From the NCBI GenBank assembly GCA_000525025.1, contig JCKJ01000001.1, forward strand, positions 310,001-374,000: a DNA stretch of 64,000 bases, written 5' to 3'. The DNA is from Methylophilaceae bacterium 11 (GTDB lineage: Bacteria > Pseudomonadota > Gammaproteobacteria > Burkholderiales > Methylophilaceae). The notes under the pieces are model-generated. The model made no database searches. It worked only from the letters and a program-made list of their open reading frames with translations, and was not told the DNA's origin. The translations under genes and the position numbers were made by a program. Shown here piece by piece: positions 1 to 10,015 of the stretch; the stretch's first letter is position 1; every line of letters starts with the position of its first letter.

Positions 1-255
1 GTGATTGGTCTATCTAAAACTGGATTTATCAACGAGGCAGGGCGCTGTTTGGTCATGCAGGCGCAATTGGCAGGTGAGCCGGTGATTATCGTGCTACTGG
101 ATTCTTATGGAAAATATTCCAGAATTGGTGATGCAAACCGTGTGAGAAAATGGATTGAGCATAATACCGAGACGAAGCCTACTCAGGCGCAAGATGCCGA
201 TGTGGTGCCCGTGACTTTAGGTCAAACAGCCACTATTTCATCCGATATTAATTAG
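1..255 (+). CDS. pbpG: D-alanyl-D-alanine endopeptidase, PBP7-like (C-terminal fragment)
   Basis: The reading frame is already open at base 1, so this is the C-terminal end of a gene that begins outside the window. The visible 84 residues contain a K-T-G triad near the start (SKTGFINEAG), the third conserved motif of serine-type D-Ala-D-Ala peptidases, followed by the GRC and LLDSYGKYSRIGDA region typical of the PBP7/PBP8 endopeptidases of family S11. The family acts in the periplasm and trims peptidoglycan cross-links. The catalytic SxxK and SxN motifs lie upstream and cannot be checked. It converges on topA across a bidirectional terminator. Confidence 0.8.
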   Translation: MIGLSKTGFINEAGRCLVMQAQLAGEPVIIVLLDSYGKYSRIGDANRVRKWIEHNTETKPTQAQDADVVPVTLGQTATISSDIN

Positions 256-335
256 AGAGAGATGCATTGGCGGCGACATTCATTTAAGTATGATTGATTA
301 GAGTAAGCCAGTGGTATCCTCATAATAAGATGCAT

Positions 336-366
336 AAAAAAACACGCTTACTAGCGTGTTTTTTTA
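336..366. terminator. Bidirectional rho-independent terminator between pbpG and topA
   Basis: An 8-bp perfect stem (AACACGCT at 341-348, AGCGTGTT at 353-360) with a 4-base loop is flanked by A residues on the left and T residues on the right. It can therefore end transcription from both sides, serving the convergent pbpG and topA genes. Confidence 0.85.
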
Positions 367-394
367 TGGGTGAAAGTGATGTGCTAGCGAACAG

Positions 395-3025
395 TTAAGC
401 TGCTGCGCCCGGTTTCTTAGTGGAAGATTTCTTAGTCGCGGTTTTCTTAGCACTGACTTTTTTTGCAGTCGCTTTTTTAGCAGCCCCTGCTTTTATGATT
501 GTTGCAGTTTCTGTTTTGGTGGTTTTAGCCGTCGTTGTTTTCTTAGCCGTAGTCTTTTTGGTACCGGTTTTCTTCGCAGGTGTTTCTTTAGCCGCTTTTT
601 CTGTCAGCAGCGCTAATGCTTCTTCCAAGGTTAACTCTTCTGGTGTAACGCTCTTAGGCAGTGTGGCACGTACTTTGGCATGCTGTACATATGGACCATA
701 ACGTCCTGCATATACTTCAATACGCCCCTCTCCACTTGGGTGCGGGCCTAAGTCAGCGATAGGTGCAGGGCCAGTGTTGGCTGCTGCAAGTAATGTCACA
801 GCACCGGCTAAATCAATACTAAATACGCTTTCTGATTTTGGAATAGATTTGAATTTGCCATCATGATTCACATACGGGCCAAAGCGACCAATGTTGGCGA
901 CAATCTTTTTACCCGTCTCCGGATGTTGTCCTAGATCACGTGGCAATGACAGAAGCATATTAGCAATATCAATATTGACGTTAGCGAGTGGCACCTCTTT
1001 AGGAATACTGACGCGTTTTGGTTTTTTCTTTTCACCTTCGACTGCAACGCCCACTTGTAAATAAGGGCCATAAGGACCATTCATTAAGTAAATCTCTTTG
1101 CCTGATTCAGCATCCGTACCAATAGTCACAGGATCAGAGCCTGCTTGTGCGGCACCATTCATGCTGCGTTTATAATCACATTTCGGTTCTGCGTTGTAGC
1201 CGGTACAGCCAATAAATGTACCAAATCGGCTAAGCTGCTTTTGTAACTGTCTGCCACATTTTGGGCAAAGCTCATCAATTAGCTCATTGCCCGGTCTGTC
1301 TACATCGGCTTTGTTGATGATTTGTTGGTTGAATCCTTGCCAGAATTTATCCATGACCGGAATCCAGTCACGATTGCCTTCGGCAATTTCATCCAGCTCA
1401 TTTTCTAGTTTGGCCGTAAAGTCGTAATCCACATATTGCGTAAAGTGTTCAGTCAAAAACTTGTTCACCACACGACCCACATCGGTGGGCGTAAAGCGTT
1501 TTTTATCCAGCAATACATATTCACGGTCTTGTAATGTGCTGATAATACTGGCGTAAGTGGAAGGGCGGCCTATGCCATACTCTTCAAGCGCTTTCACCAA
1601 GCTGGCCTCTGAGTAGCGGGGTGGTGGCTCGGTAAAATGTTGATCGCCATAGATTTTTTCGACGTTGAGTACTTCACCAGTTTCAAGATGCGGTAATTTG
1701 GCTTCACTTTCTTCTTCAGCGTCATCGGTGCCTTCCATGTACACCGCAATAAAGCCAGGGAACACTAAGGTTTGGCCAGATGCACGGAATAATGTGGCAT
1801 CGGTACCCACGGATAGGTCTACGCTCACTGCATCATACTTGGCCTGTGTCATTTGGCATGCCAACGTACGTTTCCAAATCATTTCGTACAATTTGAATTG
1901 TTCGTCATTCAAGTATTGACGCACGCTAGCTGGGCTGCGGAAGATATCAGTGGGGCGAATCGCCTCATGCGCCTCTTGTGCATTTTTGGCTTTGGTTTTG
2001 TACATGATGGGCGACTTTGGCAAATAATCCGCCTCAAAATTCTTCTTCACGTAATCGCGGATTTGCATCACGGCTTCTGCAGCCAAGCTGAAGGAGTCAG
2101 TACGCATGTAGGTAATTAAACCCACTGTACCGCTGCCTACATCAATACCTTCATACAATTGCTGGGCAATACGCATGGCACGGCTGGTAGTAAATCCTAG
2201 CTTCCTCACTGCCTCTTGTTGCAATGTAGAGGTGGTAAATGGTGCAGCAGGGCTGCGGCTGCGTTGTTTTTTCTCGACACGGCTGACGGTGGTTTTGCCA
2301 GCAGAAGCGATGAGTAATTTACCCACAATATCTGCTTGCTGGTCATGATTAATCACGCTGAATTGTTCTATTTTTTCGCCATTAAGTTGAATTAACTTGG
2401 CATTAAAACGATGCGCGTGTTTTAACGCATCTAAATGAATAGACCAATATTCTTGCGAGGTAAACGCTTCGATTTCTAGCTCACGTTCCACTATCAAGCG
2501 TAATGCTGGGCTTTGCACGCGGCCTGCAGATAATCCACGGCGGATTTTTTTCCATAGCAATGGCGATAAATTAAAACCCACCAAATAATCCAATGCACGG
2601 CGTGCTTGTTGCGCATTGACCAAGTTCATGGCGATATCGCGTGGATGATCAATCGCATATTTCACGGCCGTTTGTGTGATCTCGTTAAATTCCACACGTT
2701 TGAGCAGCTTGTTCTTGAGTAATTTTTTATCTGCCAATATCTCTGCGATATGCCATGAAATGGCTTCCCCTTCACGGTCCGGGTCGGTTGCCAGGTAGAT
2801 GCTGTCTGCAACTTTCACCGCTTTGGCAATGGCGTCTACGTGTTTGCTATTTCGGTCGATGATGTCATATTTCATCGCAAATTGTTGTGTAGGATCCACC
2901 GCCCCATTTTTTGGAATGAGGTCGCGCACATGGCCATAAGAGGCCAGTACTTCAAAATCGCTGCCTAAGTATTTTTTGAGCGTTTTTGCTTTGGAGGGAG
3001 ATTCAACAATGAGCAGTTTAGACAT
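395..3025 (-). CDS. topA: DNA topoisomerase I (type IA)
   Basis: The 876-residue protein relaxes negatively supercoiled DNA. The N-terminal Toprim domain has the VESPSKAK motif (about residues 7-14) and DPDREGE (81-87) for Mg2+ binding. The catalytic tyrosine is in LITYMRTDS (about Y306). A C4 zinc finger (CPKCG ... C ... C, near residue 590) is followed by three glycine/tyrosine-rich repeats (GPYGPYLQ, GRFGPYVN, GRYGPYVQ). The last ~60 residues are a Lys/Ala/Thr-rich, histone H1-like tail, presumably unstructured and DNA-binding. It lies downstream of ttcA on the same strand with a gap of about 110 bases, so it may be read partly from its own promoter. Confidence 0.97.
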   Translation of the reverse strand: MSKLLIVESPSKAKTLKKYLGSDFEVLASYGHVRDLIPKNGAVDPTQQFAMKYDIIDRNSKHVDAIAKAVKVADSIYLATDPDREGEAISWHIAEILADKKLLKNKLLKRVEFNEITQTAVKYAIDHPRDIAMNLVNAQQARRALDYLVGFNLSPLLWKKIRRGLSAGRVQSPALRLIVERELEIEAFTSQEYWSIHLDALKHAHRFNAKLIQLNGEKIEQFSVINHDQQADIVGKLLIASAGKTTVSRVEKKQRSRSPAAPFTTSTLQQEAVRKLGFTTSRAMRIAQQLYEGIDVGSGTVGLITYMRTDSFSLAAEAVMQIRDYVKKNFEADYLPKSPIMYKTKAKNAQEAHEAIRPTDIFRSPASVRQYLNDEQFKLYEMIWKRTLACQMTQAKYDAVSVDLSVGTDATLFRASGQTLVFPGFIAVYMEGTDDAEEESEAKLPHLETGEVLNVEKIYGDQHFTEPPPRYSEASLVKALEEYGIGRPSTYASIISTLQDREYVLLDKKRFTPTDVGRVVNKFLTEHFTQYVDYDFTAKLENELDEIAEGNRDWIPVMDKFWQGFNQQIINKADVDRPGNELIDELCPKCGRQLQKQLSRFGTFIGCTGYNAEPKCDYKRSMNGAAQAGSDPVTIGTDAESGKEIYLMNGPYGPYLQVGVAVEGEKKKPKRVSIPKEVPLANVNIDIANMLLSLPRDLGQHPETGKKIVANIGRFGPYVNHDGKFKSIPKSESVFSIDLAGAVTLLAAANTGPAPIADLGPHPSGEGRIEVYAGRYGPYVQHAKVRATLPKSVTPEELTLEEALALLTEKAAKETPAKKTGTKKTTAKKTTTAKTTKTETATIIKAGAAKKATAKKVSAKKTATKKSSTKKPGAAA

Positions 3026-3136
3026 TTAAACCTAGGGTGTAAGGGTTGTGGTAGATAATAGCAAGCTAACTGCCGGATAGACAACATCAGGCGGGTATAA
3101 AGTCTATAAAAACCAATGAAGCGATAAAAAAATTAA

Positions 3137-4048
3137 TTAAGATTGTATCTTTCTAGCAAATTCAATGCGTTTGCCGTCATCAGTCGCAATGTTCAGCGCA
3201 GCGCCTTCGTTGGCAATATCACCAAATAGCGGGTCTTCGTCCTCTGGCTTGGCTTGACTCAGGTTTTTAAAATCATACAAATCAAAATCGGTGAGGTGCG
3301 ATGGCTCTACATTACCAATCGCACGGAAAATATTGTTGATGCGACCAGGTTGTTCACGCTCCCAAAGGTTAAGCATGTCTTTGACTTTTTGGCGCTGTAG
3401 ATTTTCTTGGCTGCCACATAAATCACAAGGAATAATTGGGAACTCCATTTGGCGTGCATAGCTCGCAATGTCTTTTTCAGCGCAATAAGCGAGCGGGCGA
3501 ATCACCATAAACTGGCCGCGGTTAGTCGCAAGTTTAGGCGGCATGGCTTTCATTTTTGCACCAAAAAACATATTTAAGAACAGCGTTTCTACAATGTCAT
3601 CACGGTGATGGCCTAGCGCAATTTTGGTTGCACCCAGCTGCTGCGCAGTGGTATAGATAATGCCGCGACGTAAGCGCGAGCAAAGGCTGCAGGTGGTTTT
3701 GCCCTCGGGAATCTTTTCTTTGACGATAGAGTAAGTGTCCGCTTCTACGATGCGGTACTCAACGCCTAGTTTTTCAAAATACGCAGGCAGAATATCTGCT
3801 GGAAACCCAGGTTGTTTCTGATCCAAATTCATGGCAATAAGCTTGAAGTTGATCGGTGCGCGCTCTTGCAGTGCTAGCAGAATCATCAACATGGCGTGAC
3901 TGTCTTTGCCACCGCTCATACAGACCAGCACGGTGTCGCCTTCCTCAATCATGTTGTAATCGCCAATGGCTTTGCCGGTGGCGCTGATGAGGCTGTTGCG
4001 TAACTTAATAAAGTTATTGGAGTGGTTGTCTGGTAAGTGTTTAATCAT
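3137..4048 (-). CDS. ttcA: tRNA 2-thiocytidine(32) synthetase TtcA
   Basis: The 303-residue PP-loop ATPase thiolates C32 of certain tRNAs. The PP-loop SGGKDS is at residues 45-50. The two CxxC pairs of the TtcA family are present (CSLC at 120-123 and CDLC at 208-211) and in the family bind the Fe-S cluster. Length matches the family. The gene is divergent from the GGDEF/EAL gene and precedes topA. Closeness to pteridine reductase and a MidA-like methyltransferase is a common betaproteobacterial neighbourhood. Confidence 0.95.
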   Translation of the reverse strand: MIKHLPDNHSNNFIKLRNSLISATGKAIGDYNMIEEGDTVLVCMSGGKDSHAMLMILLALQERAPINFKLIAMNLDQKQPGFPADILPAYFEKLGVEYRIVEADTYSIVKEKIPEGKTTCSLCSRLRRGIIYTTAQQLGATKIALGHHRDDIVETLFLNMFFGAKMKAMPPKLATNRGQFMVIRPLAYCAEKDIASYARQMEFPIIPCDLCGSQENLQRQKVKDMLNLWEREQPGRINNIFRAIGNVEPSHLTDFDLYDFKNLSQAKPEDEDPLFGDIANEGAALNIATDDGKRIEFARKIQS

Positions 4049-4156
4049 GTGCGCTAATTATTACTGTAGTTACTCATTATAACGTGCGGAGGCGTTAATA
4101 GAGCTTTTGAGGGCTATATTTTACGCTGTTGTGGGTGTTTAAAGCTTAACAAGTGC

Positions 4157-6571
4157 TTGAATTGCCTCAAATATTTAAAAATTAACAATCATTTACTTTT
4201 GATTCTGAATAAGCAAGCGTTTAATGGGCAGTTAAATTGCGTAGTAATGATGGTAGGGGTTGGCAATATTCACTCAACGCACGCCATGGGTTTGTGTGGC
4301 GACTTTAAGAATAAAAATATTATGGTGAGTTGGAAGGCGTACTTAACACTAGGCGCATTGGCTACTTTATTGATACCGTTCTCGGCTCAGTTTGGTATGC
4401 GCGATACCTTGTATTTTACGATTGTTTTCTATAGCTTACTTTGCGCTGGCTGGGGCGTAAACCATTATCAGCCAAAAGTGCGTAGCCCGTGGATCTATTA
4501 TGTAGTTGCTATCGCATCACAATGTCTTGGTGCGTTGATTCAAGCCAATAGCGACGCGAGCGGTGCATTTGGGACACACATTTCAATTGCGGATGGCTTT
4601 CTCTTGCTAGGTCACCTGTGCATGGTTGTTGCGCTTTGGCAATTTGCCAGCAAACGGCATCGAGAATTTCCAAAGTACGGATGCTTCCAAGGCTGGATTT
4701 TGGCCACCAGTTTGATTCTGATCGGTTGGCAGTTTCTATTTTTACCTACCATTGTCCGCTACGGATTTTCGATTGATCGCCCGCAGGTTTTTAGAATGGT
4801 GTACCCCACCCTGTCTTATGTGGAAATTGGCATGTTGCTTTGGGTGTGGATCAGCAGTCATGCCAATCAATCAAAAGCATTTATTTTACTGGTCGTGGCG
4901 ACATTTTTTTTTGCCGCTGGGGAGTCTTTATTTCACGGAACCAGCCATAGTCTGGCTGTGCCCAATGATTTGAATTTAATGCTGTGGTTATTTGCTTATG
5001 TCATGTACGGTGCAGTAGCGCTGCACCCGGAAATGAAGCAATTGGCGGTGCCCAAGCGGAGCGAGGAAAGCAGCCATGTCAGCAATGTGCTAAGCCTGTT
5101 ATTGCTTTTGGTGTTATTGCTCCCGGTCACATTGCTCATTATTTATTTTAAGGCGCTCCATCCGGCCACTATTGGCATATTGGGTGGTTTCTTTTTAGTC
5201 ATTGTGGTTGGCTGGTATCAGCTGAGCACCTCCATGCAAAACATCATCCATGTGAAACGGCAATTAGAACAACAAAATAGAACGGACTACCTCACGGGTA
5301 TCCCGAATCGTAACCATATGGAACATGTGGTCGGCGCTAGTCTTTATCAGGCAGGTAAGCGCCATTATGGTGAAAACGGATTGCTGTTGATTGATATTGA
5401 CGGCTTTAAATCGATTAATAATATTTTTGGATTTGGTATAGGAGATGCGATTCTCAAGCACATTGCAAGGCATCTGTACGCTGAGAGTGTGAAGCGCGAG
5501 CACCACTTTGCCAGGGTGGATGGTGATGAATTTACACTGCTGATGCTGAATGTAGACAATAGATGTGCGATTGAGGCGCAGGCGTGGCAGATTCATCGCT
5601 TGTTGGATGACCCGATTAACATTGATGGCGTGACGGTGAAGGTGACATGTAGCATTGGTGTGTCGATTCACTATGCACTCAAGCAAGCAAACTTTGCCAC
5701 CATGCTCAAAGAAAGCGAGCGCGCCTTGGTGTGGGCAAAAGAGAATCAGTCCCAAGTGGAGATTTACGATAAACGTAAAGATATTGTTGAAGATAAAAGC
5801 TGGGTGTTAACCGAGTTTCGTCATGCGATTGCTGCGCATCAGCTAGAGGTGTTCTACCAGCCTAAAATTCAGGTTGGTAGCCAAACCGTGATGGGGGTAG
5901 AAGCGCTGATTCGCTGGCATCATCCTGAGCGGGGATTGGTCATGCCATGTGTGTTTATGCAGCAAATCGAGGCGACAGACCTCATTCATCATCTGTTTAC
6001 ATTGGTGCTCAATGACACCACCAAGCAATGGCCGGCTTGGCAAGCGCAAGGATTGTGTATCAGCATTGCACTGAACGTGACAGCGAGAGATCTGATTAAT
6101 TTTGATTTGGTCCATGAAATTAAAACAGCGCTTGAACAAAATCACATGCCCGCAAATTATCTGGAAATTGAAATTACCGAATCGAGTGCGCTTTCTGATC
6201 CGGCACGTGTCAAACATGTGTTGTCAGGTTTAATGGCATTGGGGATTAAAATCAGTATTGACGACTACGGCACCGGCTATAGCTCCCTGCTGTATTTGCA
6301 GCAGCTTCCATTGCATTGTCTTAAAATTGACCAGCAGTTTGTGCGGGAGATGCGCCATGATCAGGCCAGTGCGGCAATAGTGCGATCTACCCTAGAGTTA
6401 GCAAAAAATCTCAATATAGAGGTCATTGCCGAAGGGGTGGATGACGTTTGGGTCTATCAGCAACTCAAAGCATTGGGTTGCTATGGTGTGCAGGGGTTTC
6501 TATTTTCGCAAGCAGTAGCCGCTGCAAAGGTACTGGAAGTTGTGCAAGCCATTGAGGCTGCAGAGGTTTAA
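4157..6571 (+). CDS. Membrane-bound GGDEF/EAL protein (putative cyclic-di-GMP phosphodiesterase)
   Basis: The frame from the first ATG gives 804 residues, but the start is uncertain. An ATG at 4322 (MVSWKAYLTLG) would begin directly at the first hydrophobic helix and is equally plausible; no strong ribosome binding site decides it. The N-terminal ~300 residues hold about eight membrane helices with no recognised sensor family. A GGDEF domain (about 375-535) has DGDEF instead of GGDEF, near residue 454, so cyclase activity is doubtful. The EAL domain (about 550-795) keeps its key motifs: EAL near 581, IEITES, DDYGTGYSS and KIDQQFV. The likely role is c-di-GMP hydrolysis, perhaps with the GGDEF part binding GTP. 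Confidence 0.9.
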   Translation: MNCLKYLKINNHLLLILNKQAFNGQLNCVVMMVGVGNIHSTHAMGLCGDFKNKNIMVSWKAYLTLGALATLLIPFSAQFGMRDTLYFTIVFYSLLCAGWGVNHYQPKVRSPWIYYVVAIASQCLGALIQANSDASGAFGTHISIADGFLLLGHLCMVVALWQFASKRHREFPKYGCFQGWILATSLILIGWQFLFLPTIVRYGFSIDRPQVFRMVYPTLSYVEIGMLLWVWISSHANQSKAFILLVVATFFFAAGESLFHGTSHSLAVPNDLNLMLWLFAYVMYGAVALHPEMKQLAVPKRSEESSHVSNVLSLLLLLVLLLPVTLLIIYFKALHPATIGILGGFFLVIVVGWYQLSTSMQNIIHVKRQLEQQNRTDYLTGIPNRNHMEHVVGASLYQAGKRHYGENGLLLIDIDGFKSINNIFGFGIGDAILKHIARHLYAESVKREHHFARVDGDEFTLLMLNVDNRCAIEAQAWQIHRLLDDPINIDGVTVKVTCSIGVSIHYALKQANFATMLKESERALVWAKENQSQVEIYDKRKDIVEDKSWVLTEFRHAIAAHQLEVFYQPKIQVGSQTVMGVEALIRWHHPERGLVMPCVFMQQIEATDLIHHLFTLVLNDTTKQWPAWQAQGLCISIALNVTARDLINFDLVHEIKTALEQNHMPANYLEIEITESSALSDPARVKHVLSGLMALGIKISIDDYGTGYSSLLYLQQLPLHCLKIDQQFVREMRHDQASAAIVRSTLELAKNLNIEVIAEGVDDVWVYQQLKALGCYGVQGFLFSQAVAAAKVLEVVQAIEAAEV

Positions 6572-6587
6572 GCGGATGCAGGGATGT

Positions 6588-7358
6588 TTACAAGTTTAAA
6601 CTTCGTCCGCCATCCACAGCCAATACGTGGCCGGTGACAAAAGGCGCATCATAAATTAAAAATTTAACGGCTTTGGCAATGTCGCTAGGGTTGCCAATAC
6701 GTTTTAATAAAGTCTGAGAGATCACGCGCTGCCGATACACTTCATCAAACTGCGGATTATTTTCGGGCCATTGTACTGGGCCAGGTGCGACTGCATTGAC
6801 GCGCACCTCTGGGCTCAACTCCAAGGCTAATGATTTGGTTAAGGTCACCAACCCTGCCTTGGCTACGCTGTATACCACATAGCCTTTTTTCGGGCGCTCA
6901 ATGTGCATGTCGGTAATGTTCACAATGGTGCCACCCTGTTTGCGTAACTCAGGCGCTGCTGCTTGTGCAAGAAACATCGGTGCTTTGAGATTGCTACCAA
7001 TTAAATCCAACCAGTTTTCCTCATTAATCTGACCGATTTCCGTGGCATAGTAACTGGAGGCATTGTTAATCAGCACATCCAGCCGGCCAAAATGACGGAT
7101 AGTCTCACTGACTAGGCTGGAAACAATGGCGGCGTTGAGTAAATCGCCCTGAATAATTGCAGCACTGTTTGGGCGCTGTAGATTAAACTCTGCTTGCAGT
7201 GCACGTGCCTCGGCCTGGCTTTGATTGTAGTGAATCATTAACAGCGCACCTTGAGCATGCAGCTCGCGGCAAATGGCTGCGCCAACGCGTTTGGCGCCAC
7301 CGGTAATCAACACCACTTTGCTTGTTAAATCCACTTGGTTTTCTAAATTAGAATGCAC
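6588..7358 (-). CDS. Pteridine reductase (short-chain dehydrogenase family, FolM/PTR1-like)
   Basis: This 256-residue classical SDR has the NAD(P)H-binding TGGAKRVG motif near residues 20-27, NNAS further in, and the catalytic YxxxK as YSVAKAG. GGAKRVGAAI at the nucleotide site and the PVQWPE segment after PG are typical of bacterial pteridine reductases, which reduce dihydropterins or dihydrofolate in the cytosol. The gene is divergent from the MidA-like methyltransferase with only 39 bases between start codons, and convergent with the GGDEF/EAL gene. Substrate specificity cannot be proven from sequence; a general SDR oxidoreductase is the alternative. Confidence 0.82.
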   Translation of the reverse strand: MHSNLENQVDLTSKVVLITGGAKRVGAAICRELHAQGALLMIHYNQSQAEARALQAEFNLQRPNSAAIIQGDLLNAAIVSSLVSETIRHFGRLDVLINNASSYYATEIGQINEENWLDLIGSNLKAPMFLAQAAAPELRKQGGTIVNITDMHIERPKKGYVVYSVAKAGLVTLTKSLALELSPEVRVNAVAPGPVQWPENNPQFDEVYRQRVISQTLLKRIGNPSDIAKAVKFLIYDAPFVTGHVLAVDGGRSLNL

Positions 7359-7397
7359 GGTTTACTCACTTCTTAATCACTCACATTATAATAGGGA

Positions 7398-8567
7398 ATG
7401 GCTTCTCTACCTATTCCGCCCGCGCAGGCGCAAACACAAAGCGAACAACTGCAATCACGCATTCGCAATACGATCCACGCACAGAATGATTGGATAGATT
7501 TTGCTACCTTCATGCACATGGCGTTGTATACACCTAACCTAGGATATTACAGCGGCGGCGCTAAGAAGTTCGGCATTGGTGGAGATTTTGTGACTGCACC
7601 GGAAATTTCTCCTTTATTTGCGCGTGCACTTGCTAAGCAAGTTGCACAAGTACTGACAGCTACACAGGGCGATGTACTGGAGTTAGGTGCTGGCACTGGT
7701 AAATTAGCAGCCGATTTGCTGCTGGCCTTACATGCGCTACAGGTGCTACCTCAGCGGTATTGTATTCTTGAAGTAAGTGACTACTTGCGTGAGTTGCAGC
7801 GTAAAAACTTGCAACTCTGGTTGCCAGAAACGCTGTTCAATCGTGTGGCGTGGTTAGATGCCTTACCAAATCAAATACGCGGTATGGTGTTAGGGAATGA
7901 AGTGCTAGATGCGATTCCCGTGCATTTGGTAGGTAAGCAAGCTGGCGTCTTAATAGAGCGCGGCGTCAGTTGGCAAGATGATTTAGGTCAGCAAAGTCAC
8001 TTGGTTTGGCAGGATCAACCATTAACAATGGGCGCGCTATTTGAAACGGTGACCAAGCTGGATTTTCCCGACAATTACATGACTGAAGTAGCGCCAGCCG
8101 CAACGGGTTTGATGCTCAGCATCGCTGATCGATTGGAACATGGTGTCATTTGCTGGGTAGACTACGGTTTTGGTGCACGTGAGTACTATCACCCACAACG
8201 CAGTACAGGCACATTGATGTGCCACTACCAGCATTATGCGCATAGCGACCCACTGATTTATTTGGGGTTGCAAGACATTACCGCGCACGTTGATTTTACA
8301 GCGATAGCCGAAGCGGCTGTCTCGCGGCAGTTGGCTGTCATGGGTTATGTCAATCAAGCCAGTTTTTTAATTAACTGCGGCATATTGGACTTACTTGCCG
8401 AAGTTTCTCCCAGTGATATGGCCACTTATGCGCCGATGGTGTCTGCAGTGCAAAAACTGCTCTCGCCTGCAGAAATGGGAGAGTTATTTAAAGTGATGCT
8501 GCTAGGTAAGGGTATGCAGATGCCGTTAATAGGTGCCACACAAGGCGATAAAAGGCACATGCTCTAG
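7398..8567 (+). CDS. SAM-dependent methyltransferase of the MidA/NDUFAF7 (COG1565) family
   Basis: The 389-residue protein has the family hallmarks: [25 protein letters not shown], the SAM-binding loop [21 protein letters not shown] and WVDYGFG. Mitochondrial homologues methylate an arginine of a complex I subunit; the bacterial target is unknown. The ATG at 7398 lies only 5 bases after a TATAAT hexamer (7387-7392), so the message may be nearly leaderless. trmB follows with a 13-base gap, which suggests co-expression. Confidence 0.88.
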   Translation: MASLPIPPAQAQTQSEQLQSRIRNTIHAQNDWIDFATFMHMALYTPNLGYYSGGAKKFGIGGDFVTAPEISPLFARALAKQVAQVLTATQGDVLELGAGTGKLAADLLLALHALQVLPQRYCILEVSDYLRELQRKNLQLWLPETLFNRVAWLDALPNQIRGMVLGNEVLDAIPVHLVGKQAGVLIERGVSWQDDLGQQSHLVWQDQPLTMGALFETVTKLDFPDNYMTEVAPAATGLMLSIADRLEHGVICWVDYGFGAREYYHPQRSTGTLMCHYQHYAHSDPLIYLGLQDITAHVDFTAIAEAAVSRQLAVMGYVNQASFLINCGILDLLAEVSPSDMATYAPMVSAVQKLLSPAEMGELFKVMLLGKGMQMPLIGATQGDKRHML

Positions 8568-8580
8568 TATAATGTGCGCC

Positions 8581-9303
8581 ATGACGCAAACACCTAACAC
8601 CCCCAACACCCCTGAATCCACAGAAGAACAGGCATCGCATCGCCGCATCCGTAGCTTTGTGCTGCGCCAAGGGCGGCTGACCAAAGGTCAGGAGCGTGCG
8701 CTGGAAACAGGCTGGCCAGTCTTTGGTATTGATTACACGCCGCAGCCACTGGATTTAGTACAAACGTTTCAACGTGAGCACTCCCCTAAAATTCTAGAGA
8801 TTGGTTTTGGCATGGGTGAGAGCTCGGCCAAAATTGCACAAACCCTGCCGGAGCGTGATTTTTTGGCCGTAGAGGTGCATACACCTGGCGTGGGGAGTTT
8901 GCTTAAACTGATTCAAGAGCAGGCCATTGCTAATATTCGTATCGTGCAACACGATGCAGTTGAAGTGCTACAAAATATGCTGGCTGAGCAAAGCTTGGAT
9001 GGTGTGCATATCTTTTTTCCAGATCCATGGCATAAAAAGCGCCATCACAAACGCCGCTTAATTCAGGCTGAGTTTGTTAAGTTGCTGTGCAGTAAGCTGA
9101 AAGTGGGTGCTTACATTCATGTGGCAACAGACTGGCAAGAGTACGCGGAGTGGGTGTTAGATGTGCTAAACGCAGAGCCGATGTTGAAAAACACGGCGGA
9201 AAGTTACGCAGAAAAGCCAAGTTATCGGCCTTTGACCAAATTTGAAAATCGTGGCATTCAATTAGGCCACGGGGTTTGGGATTTGATTTTCAGACGTATC
9301 TGA
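8581..9303 (+). CDS. trmB: tRNA (guanine-N7-)-methyltransferase TrmB
   Basis: The enzyme makes m7G46 in tRNA. It has the SAM-binding GFGMGES loop and the TrmB signature [15 protein letters not shown], and it ends in the usual VWDLIFRR. The start is taken at ATG 8581 (MTQTPNTP); an in-frame ATG at 8572 is possible and would add three residues. A TATAAT at 8568-8573 sits immediately upstream. The last 42 bases overlap the 3' end of engB on the other strand. Confidence 0.95.
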   Translation: MTQTPNTPNTPESTEEQASHRRIRSFVLRQGRLTKGQERALETGWPVFGIDYTPQPLDLVQTFQREHSPKILEIGFGMGESSAKIAQTLPERDFLAVEVHTPGVGSLLKLIQEQAIANIRIVQHDAVEVLQNMLAEQSLDGVHIFFPDPWHKKRHHKRRLIQAEFVKLLCSKLKVGAYIHVATDWQEYAEWVLDVLNAEPMLKNTAESYAEKPSYRPLTKFENRGIQLGHGVWDLIFRRI

Positions 9304-9903
9304 ATTGTCTGAAAAAAACCAGTGCCCCAATACTTTTTCAGCTTCTTCCACGCCCTGTTTTTTCAGGCTGGAGAATAATTGCACGGTGATATTGTCCCCC
9401 CAGCCTTCTTTGAGCTCTTTACGCACCTTGTTCAAGGTAAGCGTTGCTTCGCTGCGGGATAATTTGTCTGATTTTGTTAATAGCACATGCACGGGCCTTC
9501 CGCTTGGGGAAAACCAATCCAACATTTGACGGTCTAGTGGCGTGAGTGGGTGGCGGCTATCCATGACTAGTACTAATCCAGCCAGACTGCTACGCTCACT
9601 TAAATAGCGCGATAATACGCTTTGCCAGTGGTTGCGCATGGCTTCTGGTACTTTGGCATAACCATAGCCGGGTAAATCCACCAAATGCTTATCGTTGCCT
9701 AGCGTGAAAAAATTAATCAGTTGTGTGCGGCCAGGTTGCTTACTCACAAACGCCAAACGATTGTGGTTGGCCAGTGTGTTTAACGCGCTCGATTTTCCTG
9801 CATTAGATCGGCCAGCAAATGCCACCTCTATACCACTTGCAGGAGGTAAGTCGCGTAAGTGATGTGCGGAAATAAAAAAAGCAGCGTTTTGAAAAATAGG
9901 CAT
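9262..9903 (-). CDS. engB: Ribosome biogenesis GTP-binding protein EngB (YihA/YsxC)
   Basis: This 213-residue small GTPase has G1 GRSNAGKSS (about 30-38), a switch region with [13 protein letters not shown]3 [10 protein letters not shown] and G4 TKSDK. The family is needed for late large-subunit assembly in many bacteria. The C-terminus carries a polar tail (about [16 protein letters not shown]) encoded antisense to the end of trmB, giving a 42-base convergent overlap. Cytochrome c4, resB and ccsA follow divergently, a common betaproteobacterial order. Confidence 0.96.
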   Translation of the reverse strand: MPIFQNAAFFISAHHLRDLPPASGIEVAFAGRSNAGKSSALNTLANHNRLAFVSKQPGRTQLINFFTLGNDKHLVDLPGYGYAKVPEAMRNHWQSVLSRYLSERSSLAGLVLVMDSRHPLTPLDRQMLDWFSPSGRPVHVLLTKSDKLSRSEATLTLNKVRKELKEGWGDNITVQLFSSLKKQGVEEAEKVLGHWFFSDNSDTSENQIPNPVA

Positions 9904-10015
9904 GATAGATAAGCATTGTTTTAAGGCCGAATGCTATCACGAACAAGGGATTTTTGATAAAATATTCAATTAATTAAAACAGTTATGCTATTCAGAATAA
10001 TCGAGAAAGTTAGTA

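Noticed and set aside
5264-5755. A 163-codon minus-strand frame inside the GGDEF/EAL gene
   Set aside because: Lies wholly antisense to the GGDEF domain, with no recognisable protein features or upstream signals.
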